A DNA stretch of 64,000 bases from positions 248,001 to 312,000 of the forward strand of contig CP093399.1 of NCBI GenBank assembly GCA_029027825.1. The letters run 5' to 3'. The DNA comes from Rs1 sp029027825. GTDB lineage: Bacteria; Pseudomonadota; Gammaproteobacteria; Pseudomonadales; Balneatricaceae. Shown piece by piece: positions 42,558-51,174 of the stretch. A program made the position numbers and the translations under genes. Every line of letters begins with the position of its first letter. Positions within the stretch are counted from its first letter, which is position 1. The notes under the pieces are model-generated. The model was not told the origin of the DNA and made no database searches. It saw only the letters and a program-made list of their open reading frames with translations.

Positions 42558-43260
42558 TACTTCTATCTGGCTCAGGTAAAGGCATGAAATTTTCTCGAAC
42601 GACGAGTTGCTTAGAGACTATCTTTGAGGCAAAGTACATAGTCCTAAACTCTGCATAGCAAGAATATGCGGCTGATTAAGCTAAACACCATGCGTTGGCC
42701 TGAGGGGCTATTACGCTTAGACTCATTTATCGCGACCAGTCATGTCTGCCTGATTTAATGCTGAAATGCATTGAATGGCATGCTCTTCAGTTAAATTTTT
42801 TACTAAATTATTTCCATAACATCCTAGTCTTCGCTGCGATTGAGATTCTCGGACAACCTCTAATTGTACATTCCAATATTAACTTCTTTTTGCGTACCTA
42901 ATCGAAGCGTCTTTGATCTGGGTATCCCTGCTTAAAACCTACTTTGCTTGAGAAAGTAATCGATGATTATTATTCAATAAATGTATGATATTTAATCAGT
43001 GGTAGTTATCTAAAAAGTTTGATGCATATATCGTTTGATATCATTGCCAATCTAAGTAAACTGAAATATCGGCTAAGGTTACTCTCGTCGCTCACACAGT
43101 GCCATCACGGACATGCTTACGGTTGGTGATTTCGCTAACAGTAAGGCACTGCTGCTGAATATGGTTAATCATACTGAGAAAATAAAAGTCTACTGCAATG
43201 ATTGAAAATTTAACTTAATTGTGAAATGGGGACTATAATTATTATTTACTATGTAAAAGG
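42558..43260. other. 703-base stretch without a recognised gene
   Basis: AT-rich DNA with stops in all frames. A 30-codon frame MLTVGDFANS... (about 43113-43205) lacks a Shine-Dalgarno and resembles nothing I know. The last 60 bases presumably carry the promoter of the CHASE-GGDEF-EAL gene. Confidence 0.5.
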
Positions 43261-45543
43261 ATGGCTAGTGGAATAATGCAAGTTAATGAACGAAGAAACA
43301 TAGGCAATGGTAACTCAGAAAAAGTTGTAGCTAATGAGCTTTCACCTATTGAAAATGTTTTAATTAAACGATATTCGCCGACGCTAATTGCCAGTGCTAT
43401 AGGTTTAATTGCGATGTTTATCGCCAGTTTGTTTTTATACGCTCAACAAGACAAACAAGCAGCCCTAAACCAGATACAAACGATGCACCAATCTTTGTTA
43501 GTTAAAGAAAAAATTGTACAGTTCATTGCGCAAAATCAACGAGTTATACAGGATATGCGTAGCTTTATTCTGAGAAAGTCACCGATAACTAGCGGAGAAT
43601 ATAGAGAGTTTTCTGAAGCACTGGTGCGCAATCGTCCATATATAAATAAAATGCTGTGGGCGCCTTCTGCAAAGGTTGTTAATGTTTATCCGCTGGGACT
43701 GAATAAAAATTTAATTGGCACAGCTATACCAAATTCAGTGATCGATGGGTTAATAAAAGCCAAGGGTAATTTATCACTACGCGTTGAACCTGAGCAAGAT
43801 CAACTCACTAGTTCTACTCTGTATAGTTTGTTGTTCAGAGAACAACCATCAAGCTATGGAAATGGGGTGCTTTCTTTAGAGTTAGATTTGTACCATTATT
43901 TAAAAGCAGAAATAGGCACAGTACAGCCGCCGAAATTAGCATTTATGATTAAGGATCGGCGCAGTGGAAAAGTGATTTTTAGACTAGGTGAACAACATTT
44001 AATTAGCGATGGATCATCGTATAATATTGAAGTGGTATTCGGTGATGTTGTCTGGAATATTCAAACAGAAATCAAACAAGAAAGTGCGTCCAGCGCTTGG
44101 ATACATTGGATAATAGCTACGCTGCTGGCATTCTTTTTAGCGTTTATTAGCTATCGGATCATTTGTACTTACAAACAGCGTAGTGTTGATGTGGAAGCAG
44201 GGGCATATCGTGCCAATTTTGATTTGCTGACCGGCTTGCCCAATCGATATCATTTTTCGCGACGCCTTGGAGAGGTTATTGTAGAGGCTAAGCGAGATCA
44301 GAAAGATTTTGCAGTGTTTTTTATGGATATAGATCATTTTAAGCAGATGAATGATCAGCTGGGCCAAGGTGCTGGAGATGCATTGCTCTCTGCCTATTCA
44401 GCAAGATTAGAATTTGCAGCTAAAAGCACCGATATAGTGGCACGTATTTCCGGTGATGAGTTTGTCTTCGTCGCTTGTGACGTCGATGATGTGATCAAGG
44501 CAGATTTGCTGGCCGAAAAGATGAAGAAACACCTTCAGCAGCCGATAGAGTTTGCGGGTCAACAGCACTTTCTTACGGTCAGTATAGGTGTGGCAATGTA
44601 TCCGATAGATGGGGAGGATGTCGCTACTTTGTTACATCATTCCGACCAGGCCATGTATGCTGCAAAAAGAGCAGGTCGCAATCGACACTTCTTTTTTAAT
44701 GAGGGAATGAGGGAGCAGGCAGAAAGCTATTCTATTATTCATCAAGACTTATTACGAGGCCTAGAAGCAGGGGAATTCGAACTTTATTATCAACCGGTGA
44801 TGAATATTAAAACCGAAACTATTGAATTTTGCGAAGCTTTGATTCGTTGGAATCATCCGGAGAAAGGTTTAGTAATGCCTGATAAATTCATCTCAGTTGC
44901 CGAGCGTACGGGGGCAATTCGAGAGATAGGCAATTGGGCCTTTGGTCAAGCTTGCCGTGATATACGAAAATTCACAGAGAGTGATATAGCAATAAAAATA
45001 GCTATCAATCACTCTATCAGTGAATATTATTCTAGTAGAGCATTTGAGAGCTGGAAAAAAATCCTAAGTGAAAATTTTGTGACAGGCGATAAATTCATTT
45101 TTGAAATTCCTGAAGCTTTATTGATGGATAAGAAATCGGTGCGTATGAGTGTGGTCACAGCAATGCGAAAAATGGGGGTGCAATTTGCCATTGATGATTT
45201 TGGAACCGGGCATTCGGCGATTAATTATTTGAGAAATTATCCCGCTGAGATACTAAAAATTGACTCTAGTTTAATTCAGGGAATGCAGCATAATGATAAA
45301 GACCGTACGCTGGTAGAAGTTGTGCTTATTCTCGCTAAATCACTAGGTAAAGTGGTAGTGGCAGAGGGGGTTGAAAACGATCAAGTTGCCGCCACTTTAA
45401 AAGAGCTTAACTGTGGATATTTGCAGGGGAATTGGCTGTTAGAGCCAAAGCCAATCAATCGTTTAATACCTTATATTCATCAGCATATTTTTGAATTAGA
45501 AGATCGACGGGCAGGTGAAGACAATCCCAGTAGTCGTTATTAA
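43261..45543 (+). CDS. Membrane-bound CHASE-GGDEF-EAL cyclic-di-GMP enzyme
   Basis: 760 residues. TM1 (about 38-60) and TM2 (about 281-302) bracket a periplasmic CHASE-like sensor ('INKMLWAPSAKVVNVYPLGLNKNLIG'). The GGDEF domain (about 318-480) has 'LTGLPNRYHFSRRL' and a signature loop SGDEF near 397, one change from GGDEF. The EAL domain (about 500-750) keeps EALIRW, the metal/catalytic residues in 'AINHSIS', 'FEIPEALL', 'FAIDDFGTGHS', 'ILKIDSSLI', 'VAEGVEN' and 'YLQGNWLLEP', so phosphodiesterase activity is expected; cyclase activity is uncertain. The ATG at 43261 has AAAGG too close; 43276 is an alternative. Nearby type IV pili are a plausible output. Confidence 0.9.
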   Translation: MASGIMQVNERRNIGNGNSEKVVANELSPIENVLIKRYSPTLIASAIGLIAMFIASLFLYAQQDKQAALNQIQTMHQSLLVKEKIVQFIAQNQRVIQDMRSFILRKSPITSGEYREFSEALVRNRPYINKMLWAPSAKVVNVYPLGLNKNLIGTAIPNSVIDGLIKAKGNLSLRVEPEQDQLTSSTLYSLLFREQPSSYGNGVLSLELDLYHYLKAEIGTVQPPKLAFMIKDRRSGKVIFRLGEQHLISDGSSYNIEVVFGDVVWNIQTEIKQESASSAWIHWIIATLLAFFLAFISYRIICTYKQRSVDVEAGAYRANFDLLTGLPNRYHFSRRLGEVIVEAKRDQKDFAVFFMDIDHFKQMNDQLGQGAGDALLSAYSARLEFAAKSTDIVARISGDEFVFVACDVDDVIKADLLAEKMKKHLQQPIEFAGQQHFLTVSIGVAMYPIDGEDVATLLHHSDQAMYAAKRAGRNRHFFFNEGMREQAESYSIIHQDLLRGLEAGEFELYYQPVMNIKTETIEFCEALIRWNHPEKGLVMPDKFISVAERTGAIREIGNWAFGQACRDIRKFTESDIAIKIAINHSISEYYSSRAFESWKKILSENFVTGDKFIFEIPEALLMDKKSVRMSVVTAMRKMGVQFAIDDFGTGHSAINYLRNYPAEILKIDSSLIQGMQHNDKDRTLVEVVLILAKSLGKVVVAEGVENDQVAATLKELNCGYLQGNWLLEPKPINRLIPYIHQHIFELEDRRAGEDNPSSRY

Positions 45544-45672
45544 TAGCAACATATTACCAGCTCATGGTTGCATGTTGACTATATAAAGAGAGTGAAAAAA
45601 TATGCAGGAGAAGCGTCGAACTTTAAATTAAAGGTAGATGCGATTGAATGTGCACTATACTGTGTGGAATAC

Positions 45673-45711
45673 CCTAGAATAGCTTCGCTCTTTAGCGATC
45701 ACTATTCTAGG
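45673..45711. terminator. Hairpin between convergent genes
   Basis: CCTAGAATAG/CTATTCTAGG outer arms and TCGCT/AGCGA inner arms, 42 bases from the helicase stop and 130 from the EAL gene stop. It may serve both transcripts, though no T-run is present. Confidence 0.6.
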
Positions 45712-45752
45712 TCAAGTGCTTAGCTCAATAGAAAGAAAGTGGTGAATATTGT

Positions 45753-47075
45753 TTATCTTTTTCGAGTGAGAGGAGCCATTCCATCATCAATAATACTAGG
45801 TTTACTGTTCTGCTTGCTCTTAACTTTTGATTTTTTCACTTTAGCCGCTTTCTGGGCAGGTTTGGATTGCTGCTTTTTGGCTGTTTTCTTTTTCTTTGAG
45901 CCGGTGGCTTTTCCTGACGATTTCAATTTTTTAGGCCCAGTATAGCTGCTCTCCAATCCTTGGATTTGCCGTTTTTCGAATTTAGTTTTCAAATAGCGTT
46001 CAATACTTGCCATTAAATTCCATTCAGTTGGATCTATCAAAGATATAGCTTTACCGGTTTGCCCTGCTCTTGCAGTTCTTCCTGTGCGATGAATATAATC
46101 ATCACCAGAGCGTGGCATATCTCGGTTAATGACTAATTCTACGCCTTTAATATCGATGCCTCTGGCAGCGACATCAGTCGCTATTAAAATATTAAGTTTG
46201 CCAGTTTGTACTAAATTGACTACATGTTTGCGCTGTTCTTGAGTGAGGTCGCCGTGCAGTATGCCTGCTCTGAGCCCAAAACGTCGCACGTATCCATTTA
46301 ATCGGCTAGCCTCTACGATTGTGTTGGTAAAAACGATGACTTTTTCATATTTTTCTTTGTGCAGTAAAGAGATTAATTGTTTGTCTTTAAGGTTGCTATC
46401 AGTAGCGGTGATTATTTGGTGAGTAATCTTGTGATGGACTTCACGATGGCTGTTAAGCTCATGAATTTTTGGATTATCCAGGCAGTTTACGGCAAATGTT
46501 GGAATCTCATTCTTTGATAGAGTCGCTGAGAACAACATCGTTTGACGCTCAGTGGGGCAAGTGTCAATAATTCGTTTGACGTCATCTTCAAAACCCATAT
46601 CGACCATGCGGTCGGCTTCGTCTAAAATAAGCACTTCAATACCGCTAAGGTCAATGGTACCTTTATCCAAATGATCAATGAGACGGCCTGGTGTGGCAAT
46701 CAAAATGTCCGGATTTTTTCGTAACCTAGCCGCCTGAGGTTTAAACTCTTCCCCTCCACAGACAGTATCACCTTTAATAAAGGTAAATTGAGCCAATTGT
46801 TCAAGATGCTTATTTACCTGCTGAGCTAATTCTCTAGTGGGTGTTAATATTAAAGCTCTCGCTTCGTGCCCGGCGGGTTTTACGGTCAGTAATCGATCCA
46901 GCAGTGGAATTAAAAAGGCGGCAGTTTTACCGCTGCCAGTTTCGGCAGTCACTAGCACATCTTCACCCGCTAAGGTGTCTGCTAAAGTGGCTAGCTGAAC
47001 TTCTGTTGGGGTATTAAAGTTTAAGGCGTGTAGCGCTTTCATTAAGCGGTCGTGCAATTGATGTTCGTGAAACAC
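45753..47075 (-). CDS. DEAD-box ATP-dependent RNA helicase
   Basis: 440 residues with all superfamily 2 motifs: Q motif region 'LNFNTPTEVQLATL', motif I AETGSGKTAAF, Ia 'LTPTRELAQQ', DEAD in 'VLILDEADRMVDMGF', SAT in 'MLFSATLSKNE', and VI 'YIHRTGRTARAG'. A lysine-rich, low-complexity tail (about 385-440) likely binds RNA. It resembles SrmB/RhlE-type helicases used in ribosome assembly and cold adaptation; exact subfamily is not settled. It ends at a hairpin shared with the convergent EAL gene. Confidence 0.93.
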   Translation of the reverse strand: MFHEHQLHDRLMKALHALNFNTPTEVQLATLADTLAGEDVLVTAETGSGKTAAFLIPLLDRLLTVKPAGHEARALILTPTRELAQQVNKHLEQLAQFTFIKGDTVCGGEEFKPQAARLRKNPDILIATPGRLIDHLDKGTIDLSGIEVLILDEADRMVDMGFEDDVKRIIDTCPTERQTMLFSATLSKNEIPTFAVNCLDNPKIHELNSHREVHHKITHQIITATDSNLKDKQLISLLHKEKYEKVIVFTNTIVEASRLNGYVRRFGLRAGILHGDLTQEQRKHVVNLVQTGKLNILIATDVAARGIDIKGVELVINRDMPRSGDDYIHRTGRTARAGQTGKAISLIDPTEWNLMASIERYLKTKFEKRQIQGLESSYTGPKKLKSSGKATGSKKKKTAKKQQSKPAQKAAKVKKSKVKSKQNSKPSIIDDGMAPLTRKR

Positions 47076-47411
47076 AAGTCAAATCTCTGGTCAAAAAATA
47101 TGTTGCATTTTAGCAGATTTAACAGGGTAAATGTTATGTAAAAATGTCAACTGAATATTATTATCAGTATTTGCTGTTGTTTTTACCCGACATAAATTAA
47201 GGCTATAACTATTAATTTTTACTAATTTGTACTACCCTGCACGTTTATAGCAAGCGCTAAGCTCTGTGATTGCTAAGTTAGCAACAGGTAAAATTCAGGA
47301 TAAATACTGGAAAACAGACCGACAGCTGATATTTATTTTACCAAGCTCACGTTACCTTTTACCTAAATCAGGTTTTAAATATAGTGAGATTAAAGGTTAT
47401 TGAAAACGCTC
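47076..47411. other. Intergenic region between helicase and NlpC/P60 genes
   Basis: AT-rich divergent spacer holding, presumably, promoters for both genes. No hairpin, repeat or ORF of note was recognised. Confidence 0.4.
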
Positions 47412-47924
47412 ATGAATAGATTATTTGTTTTTTTTAAAATCCCGCTGCTAGCGACGTTAATATTAACAATAGCTGGCTGTGCAATGAATACCACAAAATC
47501 GACTGACAACTCCGCTGCAGGGGCTGCGCTGCATCCTCTTATCAAGGTTGAAAAAGAGCTGTTAGGTTATTACAGCGATTGGCAGGGAACCCCCTATCGA
47601 TATGGGAAAAATAGTCGCCAAGGGCTTGATTGTAGTGCTTTCGTCAAGAATGCTTATCAATCTGTCTTTGAGCTAGAAATTCCACGGACTACTCTAGGTC
47701 AAGCTAGATTAGGGACGAGTATTAATAAATCAGCGCTCATTCCTGGAGACTTAGTTTTGTTTAAAACATCACGTTTTGTTAAGCATGTGGGCATAGTAGT
47801 TAACGGTAATAAATTCATGCATGTCTCTAAGAAAAAGGGGGTGACCATTTCAGCACTGGACAATGTGTATTGGCGTAAAAAATACTGGAAAGCTGTACGT
47901 CCTGATAACGGTATCAAAATATAA
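47412..47924 (+). CDS. NlpC/P60 family lipoprotein, putative peptidoglycan endopeptidase
   Basis: About 170 residues. A lipoprotein signal peptide ends in the lipobox TIAGC (Cys23 from the ATG at 47412; a TTG at 47400 would add four residues). The NlpC/P60 domain has the catalytic Cys in 'GTPYRYGKNSRQGLDCSAFVKNAYQ', followed by 'LIPGDLVLFKTS' and the catalytic His in 'FVKHVGIVV'. It resembles MepS/Spr-type DD-endopeptidases that open cross-links for wall growth. Likely anchored in the outer membrane (Met-Asn, not Asp, follow the Cys). Confidence 0.88.
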   Translation: MNRLFVFFKIPLLATLILTIAGCAMNTTKSTDNSAAGAALHPLIKVEKELLGYYSDWQGTPYRYGKNSRQGLDCSAFVKNAYQSVFELEIPRTTLGQARLGTSINKSALIPGDLVLFKTSRFVKHVGIVVNGNKFMHVSKKKGVTISALDNVYWRKKYWKAVRPDNGIKI

Positions 47925-47980
47925 GCATACAATCGTGCTATTACTAGTTGACACGATAGCGAGTGGCAACTTAGTATTTT

Positions 47981-48733
47981 TCAAATCCTCACCTGTAATT
48001 GGTTTAATAGCCGCTGTAGTGGAATCGCTAATTTCTCACCTAACTTTTTTGCCTCTGATTGTAGTCTTCTTGGGTGTGGATCCGCCTGATAGTTTTTTCC
48101 GATAATAACAATGATATTTCCTTCATCCGTCACTATGCTCAATGCCTGAGAAGTAAACTCTTCTTCTAGAAAATCTAAATCAAATGGTAAATATCCCTTA
48201 CCCTCATCCCATAAGTTAAGCACTAAAGTGCCATGCTCATTCAATGCTTTGTGGCAGTTGCGGATAAATTTTTTGTTGGCAATAGAATCTTGAATACCAT
48301 GGTCTAAGTACAGGTCCACAAATAAAATATCTGATTGTTGATCGGTTTTCTTGATAAATTGAAAAGCATCAGTTATTTCAATCGTTAAGCGATCTGTGCT
48401 GGGGAGTTCGAACCATTGGTGGGCAATTTCCTGTACTTTTTTGCGTAGCTCTACCGCGGTCACCTGAATATTATCATCAAAGAGCAATAATGATTTTGCT
48501 ATAGACCCTGCACCTAACCCAAGTAATAGTGCAGATTTGGCATTTGGGCAGAATAGCAGTGCTAACATCATAGACTGAGTATACTGAAATAAAAGCCTAT
48601 CAGGCTGGCTTATCTGCATCCCACTTTGTTGTCCTCCACCACCAAAGGTTAGGTAATAATTATCGCTATCGCTCATCACATGGATATCACCCCATTGATC
48701 GGTCGCGTGTAAAATCTCAAAAAAGTGACTCAT
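47981..48733 (-). CDS. Spermidine synthase-like methyltransferase-fold protein
   Basis: 250 residues with a class I Rossmann core: 'SALLLGLGAGSIAKSLLLF' (motif I), 'VTAVELRKKVQEIAHQWF' with an acidic residue at strand two, and 'SDILFVDLYLDHGIQDSIANKKFIRNCHKAL'. This matches the spermidine-synthase-like family in which substrates are unknown. The polyamine-binding acidic residues of true SpeE were not confirmed, so it need not be an aminopropyltransferase. A Fur box lies about 70 bases upstream of its start, and a TATAAT on the minus strand (48778-48773) suggests its promoter. Confidence 0.75.
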   Translation of the reverse strand: MSHFFEILHATDQWGDIHVMSDSDNYYLTFGGGGQQSGMQISQPDRLLFQYTQSMMLALLFCPNAKSALLLGLGAGSIAKSLLLFDDNIQVTAVELRKKVQEIAHQWFELPSTDRLTIEITDAFQFIKKTDQQSDILFVDLYLDHGIQDSIANKKFIRNCHKALNEHGTLVLNLWDEGKGYLPFDLDFLEEEFTSQALSIVTDEGNIIVIIGKNYQADPHPRRLQSEAKKLGEKLAIPLQRLLNQLQVRI

Positions 48734-48772
48734 AAATTAATTGTTTATCTGTGTTAGGTATAAGGTATTAGT

Positions 48773-48778
48773 ATTATA
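48773..48778 (-). promoter_or_regulatory. -10 element for the spermidine synthase-like gene
   Basis: A perfect TATAAT on the minus strand, 40 bases before the start codon. The matching -35 is poor (ATACTA at 17 bases). The Fur box at 48803-48821 lies just upstream, so iron control of this gene is possible too. Confidence 0.4.
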
Positions 48779-48800
48779 GGTAAAAACTTAAGAAATAGTA

Positions 48801-48829
48801 TTGCTAATCGTTCTCATTTGCAGTATCAT
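48801..48829 (+). promoter_or_regulatory. Fur box within a sigma-70 promoter
   Basis: TTGCTA (48801-48806) and TATCAT (48824-48829) are 17 bases apart. Between and overlapping them, 48803-48821 read on the minus strand as GCAAATGAGAACGATTAGC matches 13 of 19 positions of the Fur consensus GATAATGATAATCATTATC. A repressor site spanning -35 to -10 is the classical Fur layout. Confidence 0.65.
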
Positions 48830-48835
48830 TAATTT

Positions 48836-48973
48836 GCTCATAAGGTAACCCGATATAATTATATCTGGTTAGCTTCATCTTTTTTAGCTTGATTGCATAA
48901 ATGCTTGCATTAACTAACAAAGATACACGGTTCTTGTCATTTATAGGCAACTCTTAGGAGTTGCTTTTTTTTC
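48836..48973 (+). ncRNA. Candidate Fur-regulated small RNA (RyhB/PrrF-like role)
   Basis: A predicted transcript of about 138 nt runs from the Fur-box promoter to a strong intrinsic terminator. It holds a 5' hairpin (about 48846-48871, TAACC...GGTTA with a GATAT/ATATC inner stem), then a U-rich unstructured stretch (AGCTTCATCTTTTTTAGC) that could bind Hfq, and a 3' terminator. The only frame inside (18 codons from 48901) has no Shine-Dalgarno and runs into the terminator. Iron-repressed sRNAs of this size repress iron-using proteins in other gammaproteobacteria. Identity with PrrF or RyhB could not be tested; sequence similarity was not evident. Confidence 0.55.
48946..48973 (+). terminator. 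Intrinsic terminator of the candidate small RNA
   Basis: GCAACTC and GAGTTGC with a four-base TTAG loop, followed by eight T and CTTT; one of the strongest terminators in the window, with no gene immediately upstream on this strand. Confidence 0.88.
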
Positions 48974-49423
48974 TTTAAAATTCCCATCACTAGTCTGATT
49001 ATAACTATTTCAATGTTATTTTTAACCTGAATCAGACTTCACGGCACCACATGGCGCAAGTTCTTGATTCCACGGCGGTTAGAAAAATAGCCACTGAACC
49101 TACGGGTTTTATGCATGGATGCATTTATCTAGTGAATGCAGGACGCATATGAACTTGCAGCTAAGATTTTTCAATTCCACTGTAGAGCCACTATTCTTAC
49201 ACTCTGTATTCACTTTGAAGTCACGGATTCAGGTTTAAGCATGTCTAGTTCTATCTAGATAGTATCGCTTTAATTTTTAAAAATCATATATGCTTGCTAC
49301 GTCGATCTTTTTCATGATCGCATAGGGAGGGCCTTAAGAAGGTGCTAAAATAAAATTATGATATATCAACACATTATTGAACCAGCCTAGATAAATCAGG
49401 CTTTCCTCTACAGGGGCTATATT
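48974..49423. repeat. Gene-free region carrying degenerate repeat motifs
   Basis: No gene is seen in these 450 bases. An inverted pair of about 20 bases related to GAAGTC..GATTCAGG occurs at 49022-49043 (minus) and 49216-49233 (plus), and similar motifs recur near 50094, 53362 and 53442. ATGCATGGATGCAT followed by TGCAGGACGCAT (about 49110-49150) is a second local repeat. The last bases hold the HD-protein Shine-Dalgarno. Confidence 0.35.
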
Positions 49424-50017
49424 ATGCAAGCACTAGAGCAACAAATGACATTTATCATGGAAATAGATCGCTTAAAATCAATTTATCGGCGAACCATGGT
49501 TAAATCAGATAAGAATCGTCAAGAAAACAGTGCCGAGCATAGTTGGCAAATTGCCTTAAGTGCGCAAATATTACAACAATATGCTGAGCAGCATGTTGAT
49601 ATTAACCGGGTGACTTGTATGTTGCTGATTCACGATATTGTAGAAATTGATGCAGGAGATCTATTTGCTTTTGAAGACCCATCGTTGATGGAAGAGCAAG
49701 AGAAAAAGGAAAAGAAGGCGGCAGTAAGAATTTTTGGTCTATTGCCGGAAGAACAGTCAAAAAAAATGCTCGATTTATGGTTGGAATTTGAACAGGCCAC
49801 GACTGCTGATGCTCGGTTTGCTAAGTCGATAGATCGAATATTACCGCTAGCGCAAAATATGGCTAATAATGGCGGTAGTTGGCCTATCAACAAAGTTAGA
49901 AAGTCTCAAGTGATTGCGCGCAACCTATATTTGCAAGGGTTATCACCGAAGCTCTGGGAGTATGCTAATCAGCAAATTGAACTTGCTTGTGAGCGGGGAT
50001 GGTTGATTAGAGATTGA
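49424..50017 (+). CDS. HD-domain phosphohydrolase (HDDC2/YfbR-like)
   Basis: 197 residues with metal-binding motifs of the HD superfamily: His39 in 'QENSAEHSWQIAL', His70-Asp71 in 'MLLIHDIVEIDAGD' and a later Asp in 'AKSIDRILPLAQN'. The pattern E-(N)-x-A-E-H-S-W and IHD-VEI-AGD is typical of HDDC2/YfbR-like 5'-deoxynucleotidases, which dephosphorylate deoxynucleoside monophosphates. AGGGG precedes the ATG. It is a stand-alone gene; a miniature mobile element lies 127 bases downstream. Confidence 0.85.
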   Translation: MQALEQQMTFIMEIDRLKSIYRRTMVKSDKNRQENSAEHSWQIALSAQILQQYAEQHVDINRVTCMLLIHDIVEIDAGDLFAFEDPSLMEEQEKKEKKAAVRIFGLLPEEQSKKMLDLWLEFEQATTADARFAKSIDRILPLAQNMANNGGSWPINKVRKSQVIARNLYLQGLSPKLWEYANQQIELACERGWLIRD

Positions 50018-50143
50018 GTTGTGGCTTCCTGAGAGGGGAGTTACAATTGTCAATTGTAGTGTAAAATTAATGTATTGTGCTTTGCACCCACTCTGAAACC
50101 ACCAATTCAGGACTTAAGGTCTAGCCCAGTTAGAATATTACAT

Positions 50144-50305
50144 GAGACCTCTGCATAACTACTGCGCTCGGTAACACGGCGTTAAAAACCGGCTAAACAT
50201 GCTCATTTACACCTGTAATACCCATAAACAGGGGCACACTGACTCCGCTATCTCGCCGGTTTTTGCCTTGTCGTACCTTCGCTCGCAACGTTATGCAGAG
50301 GTCTC
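50144..50305 (+). mobile_element. MITE copy A (162 bp) with TACAT target duplication
   Basis: The element starts GAGACCTCTGCATAAC and ends with the exact inverse, giving 16-bp terminal inverted repeats. It is flanked by direct repeats TACAT (50139-50143 and 50306-50310). It has no ORF. A second copy at 53146-53307 is the same length and, after reverse complementing, about 94 percent identical by eye. The GAGACC(T)yTGC end resembles IS5-type ends, so an IS5-family transposase in trans is a reasonable guess. The insertion sits one base past the oxygenase stop codon. Confidence 0.9.
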
Positions 50306-50311
50306 TACATA

Positions 50312-51088
50312 TTAAATTCGTCCATAAAAAGTCATCCGTGCCGCTTCAGATAAAGACACATTAGCGGCAGAGTTATAGGCTAATACCGCCAATATTCTAG
50401 TGGTATTACCTGTAACCGGCGTGACTCTATGCATAGCATTGCGACCTCTAAACAAAGTCAAAGTCCCTGCCGTTGCTGATAATGTCTTGATATTCATATG
50501 ACCATCCAACACTTTAGTCACACCGCTAAAATTCATATCACCTGCATCAGCGTCGCGCATATCCTCAATATATTCAAATTTACCACCAGTTTCTGGTGCT
50601 TGTAATAATAAGGTGATGGCAAATGATGACTCATCAAAATGCCAGCCTAGCTCTTGGCCTTGATTAGCGTAATGGATATTTATTGAGGAGAGTGGGTCGG
50701 CGTAATCGAACAATTGTTGCTCGACAAAAATACTGGCAAGAAAAGTGCGAAACAGTGCCGAATTATACAGTTGCTTTAGGATTGAGTCCCGTGGGATTTG
50801 ATCATCGGTAATACAACCCTTCGACGAAGTGACTAGTCGATTGCGAACATGACTGTCGGCATAGTTTGGATCCGATTTTTTTAAATATACATTATGCTGG
50901 GTGTTGGTGTAAAAAGCTAAATGCTGCTCGGCTAACGCCTCCTTGACGATTAATTGAATAGCTTCAGTGCTTAAAAAGTTCTTTAATACTAAGCTCCCTG
51001 ATTCATTTAAGTGTTGTTTACACTGTTCAGTAAAAACGGAATCATCTATTGGGTGCACATTGAAATTGACAGTATCTGGTAATTGCAT
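50312..51088 (-). CDS. 2-oxoglutarate/Fe(II)-dependent oxygenase
   Basis: 258 residues with a double-stranded beta-helix: facial triad His150-x-Asp152 in 'ELGWHFDESSFAITLLLQAPETGGKFEY' and His220 in 'LFRGRNAMHRVTPV', plus Arg231 for 2-oxoglutarate. The Asp rather than Gly/Ala argues for hydroxylation rather than halogenation. The style resembles the BesD/HalD-related amino-acid-modifying group, but substrate is unknown. It diverges from a LysR regulator, with palindromic operators between them, so inducible expression is likely. MITE copy A is directly downstream. Confidence 0.85.
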   Translation of the reverse strand: MQLPDTVNFNVHPIDDSVFTEQCKQHLNESGSLVLKNFLSTEAIQLIVKEALAEQHLAFYTNTQHNVYLKKSDPNYADSHVRNRLVTSSKGCITDDQIPRDSILKQLYNSALFRTFLASIFVEQQLFDYADPLSSINIHYANQGQELGWHFDESSFAITLLLQAPETGGKFEYIEDMRDADAGDMNFSGVTKVLDGHMNIKTLSATAGTLTLFRGRNAMHRVTPVTGNTTRILAVLAYNSAANVSLSEAARMTFYGRI

Positions 51089-51108
51089 CTGAATTTCTCT
51101 CTGGTTAA

Positions 51109-51124
51109 CTTAACTTAAGTTAAG
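51109..51124. promoter_or_regulatory. Perfect palindromic operator between oxygenase and LysR genes
   Basis: CTTAACTTAAGTTAAG is a perfect 16-bp palindrome 20 bases upstream of the oxygenase start. A related CTTAAGTTA occurs at 51162-51170 and TAAGTTAAACTTA at 51175-51187, giving three iterated sites, typical of LysR control of a divergent target. Confidence 0.65.
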
Positions 51125-51174
51125 AATAAGTAATGATAACTAGTGATTAAAGTGATATTTTCTTAAGTTATTGG

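Noticed and set aside
43113..43205. 30-codon frame in the gap before the GGDEF-EAL gene
   Set aside because: No ribosome-binding site and no recognisable family; consistent with chance.
48901..48957. 18-codon frame inside the candidate small RNA
   Set aside because: No Shine-Dalgarno, and it ends within the terminator stem; kept only as a remote possibility of a dual-function RNA.
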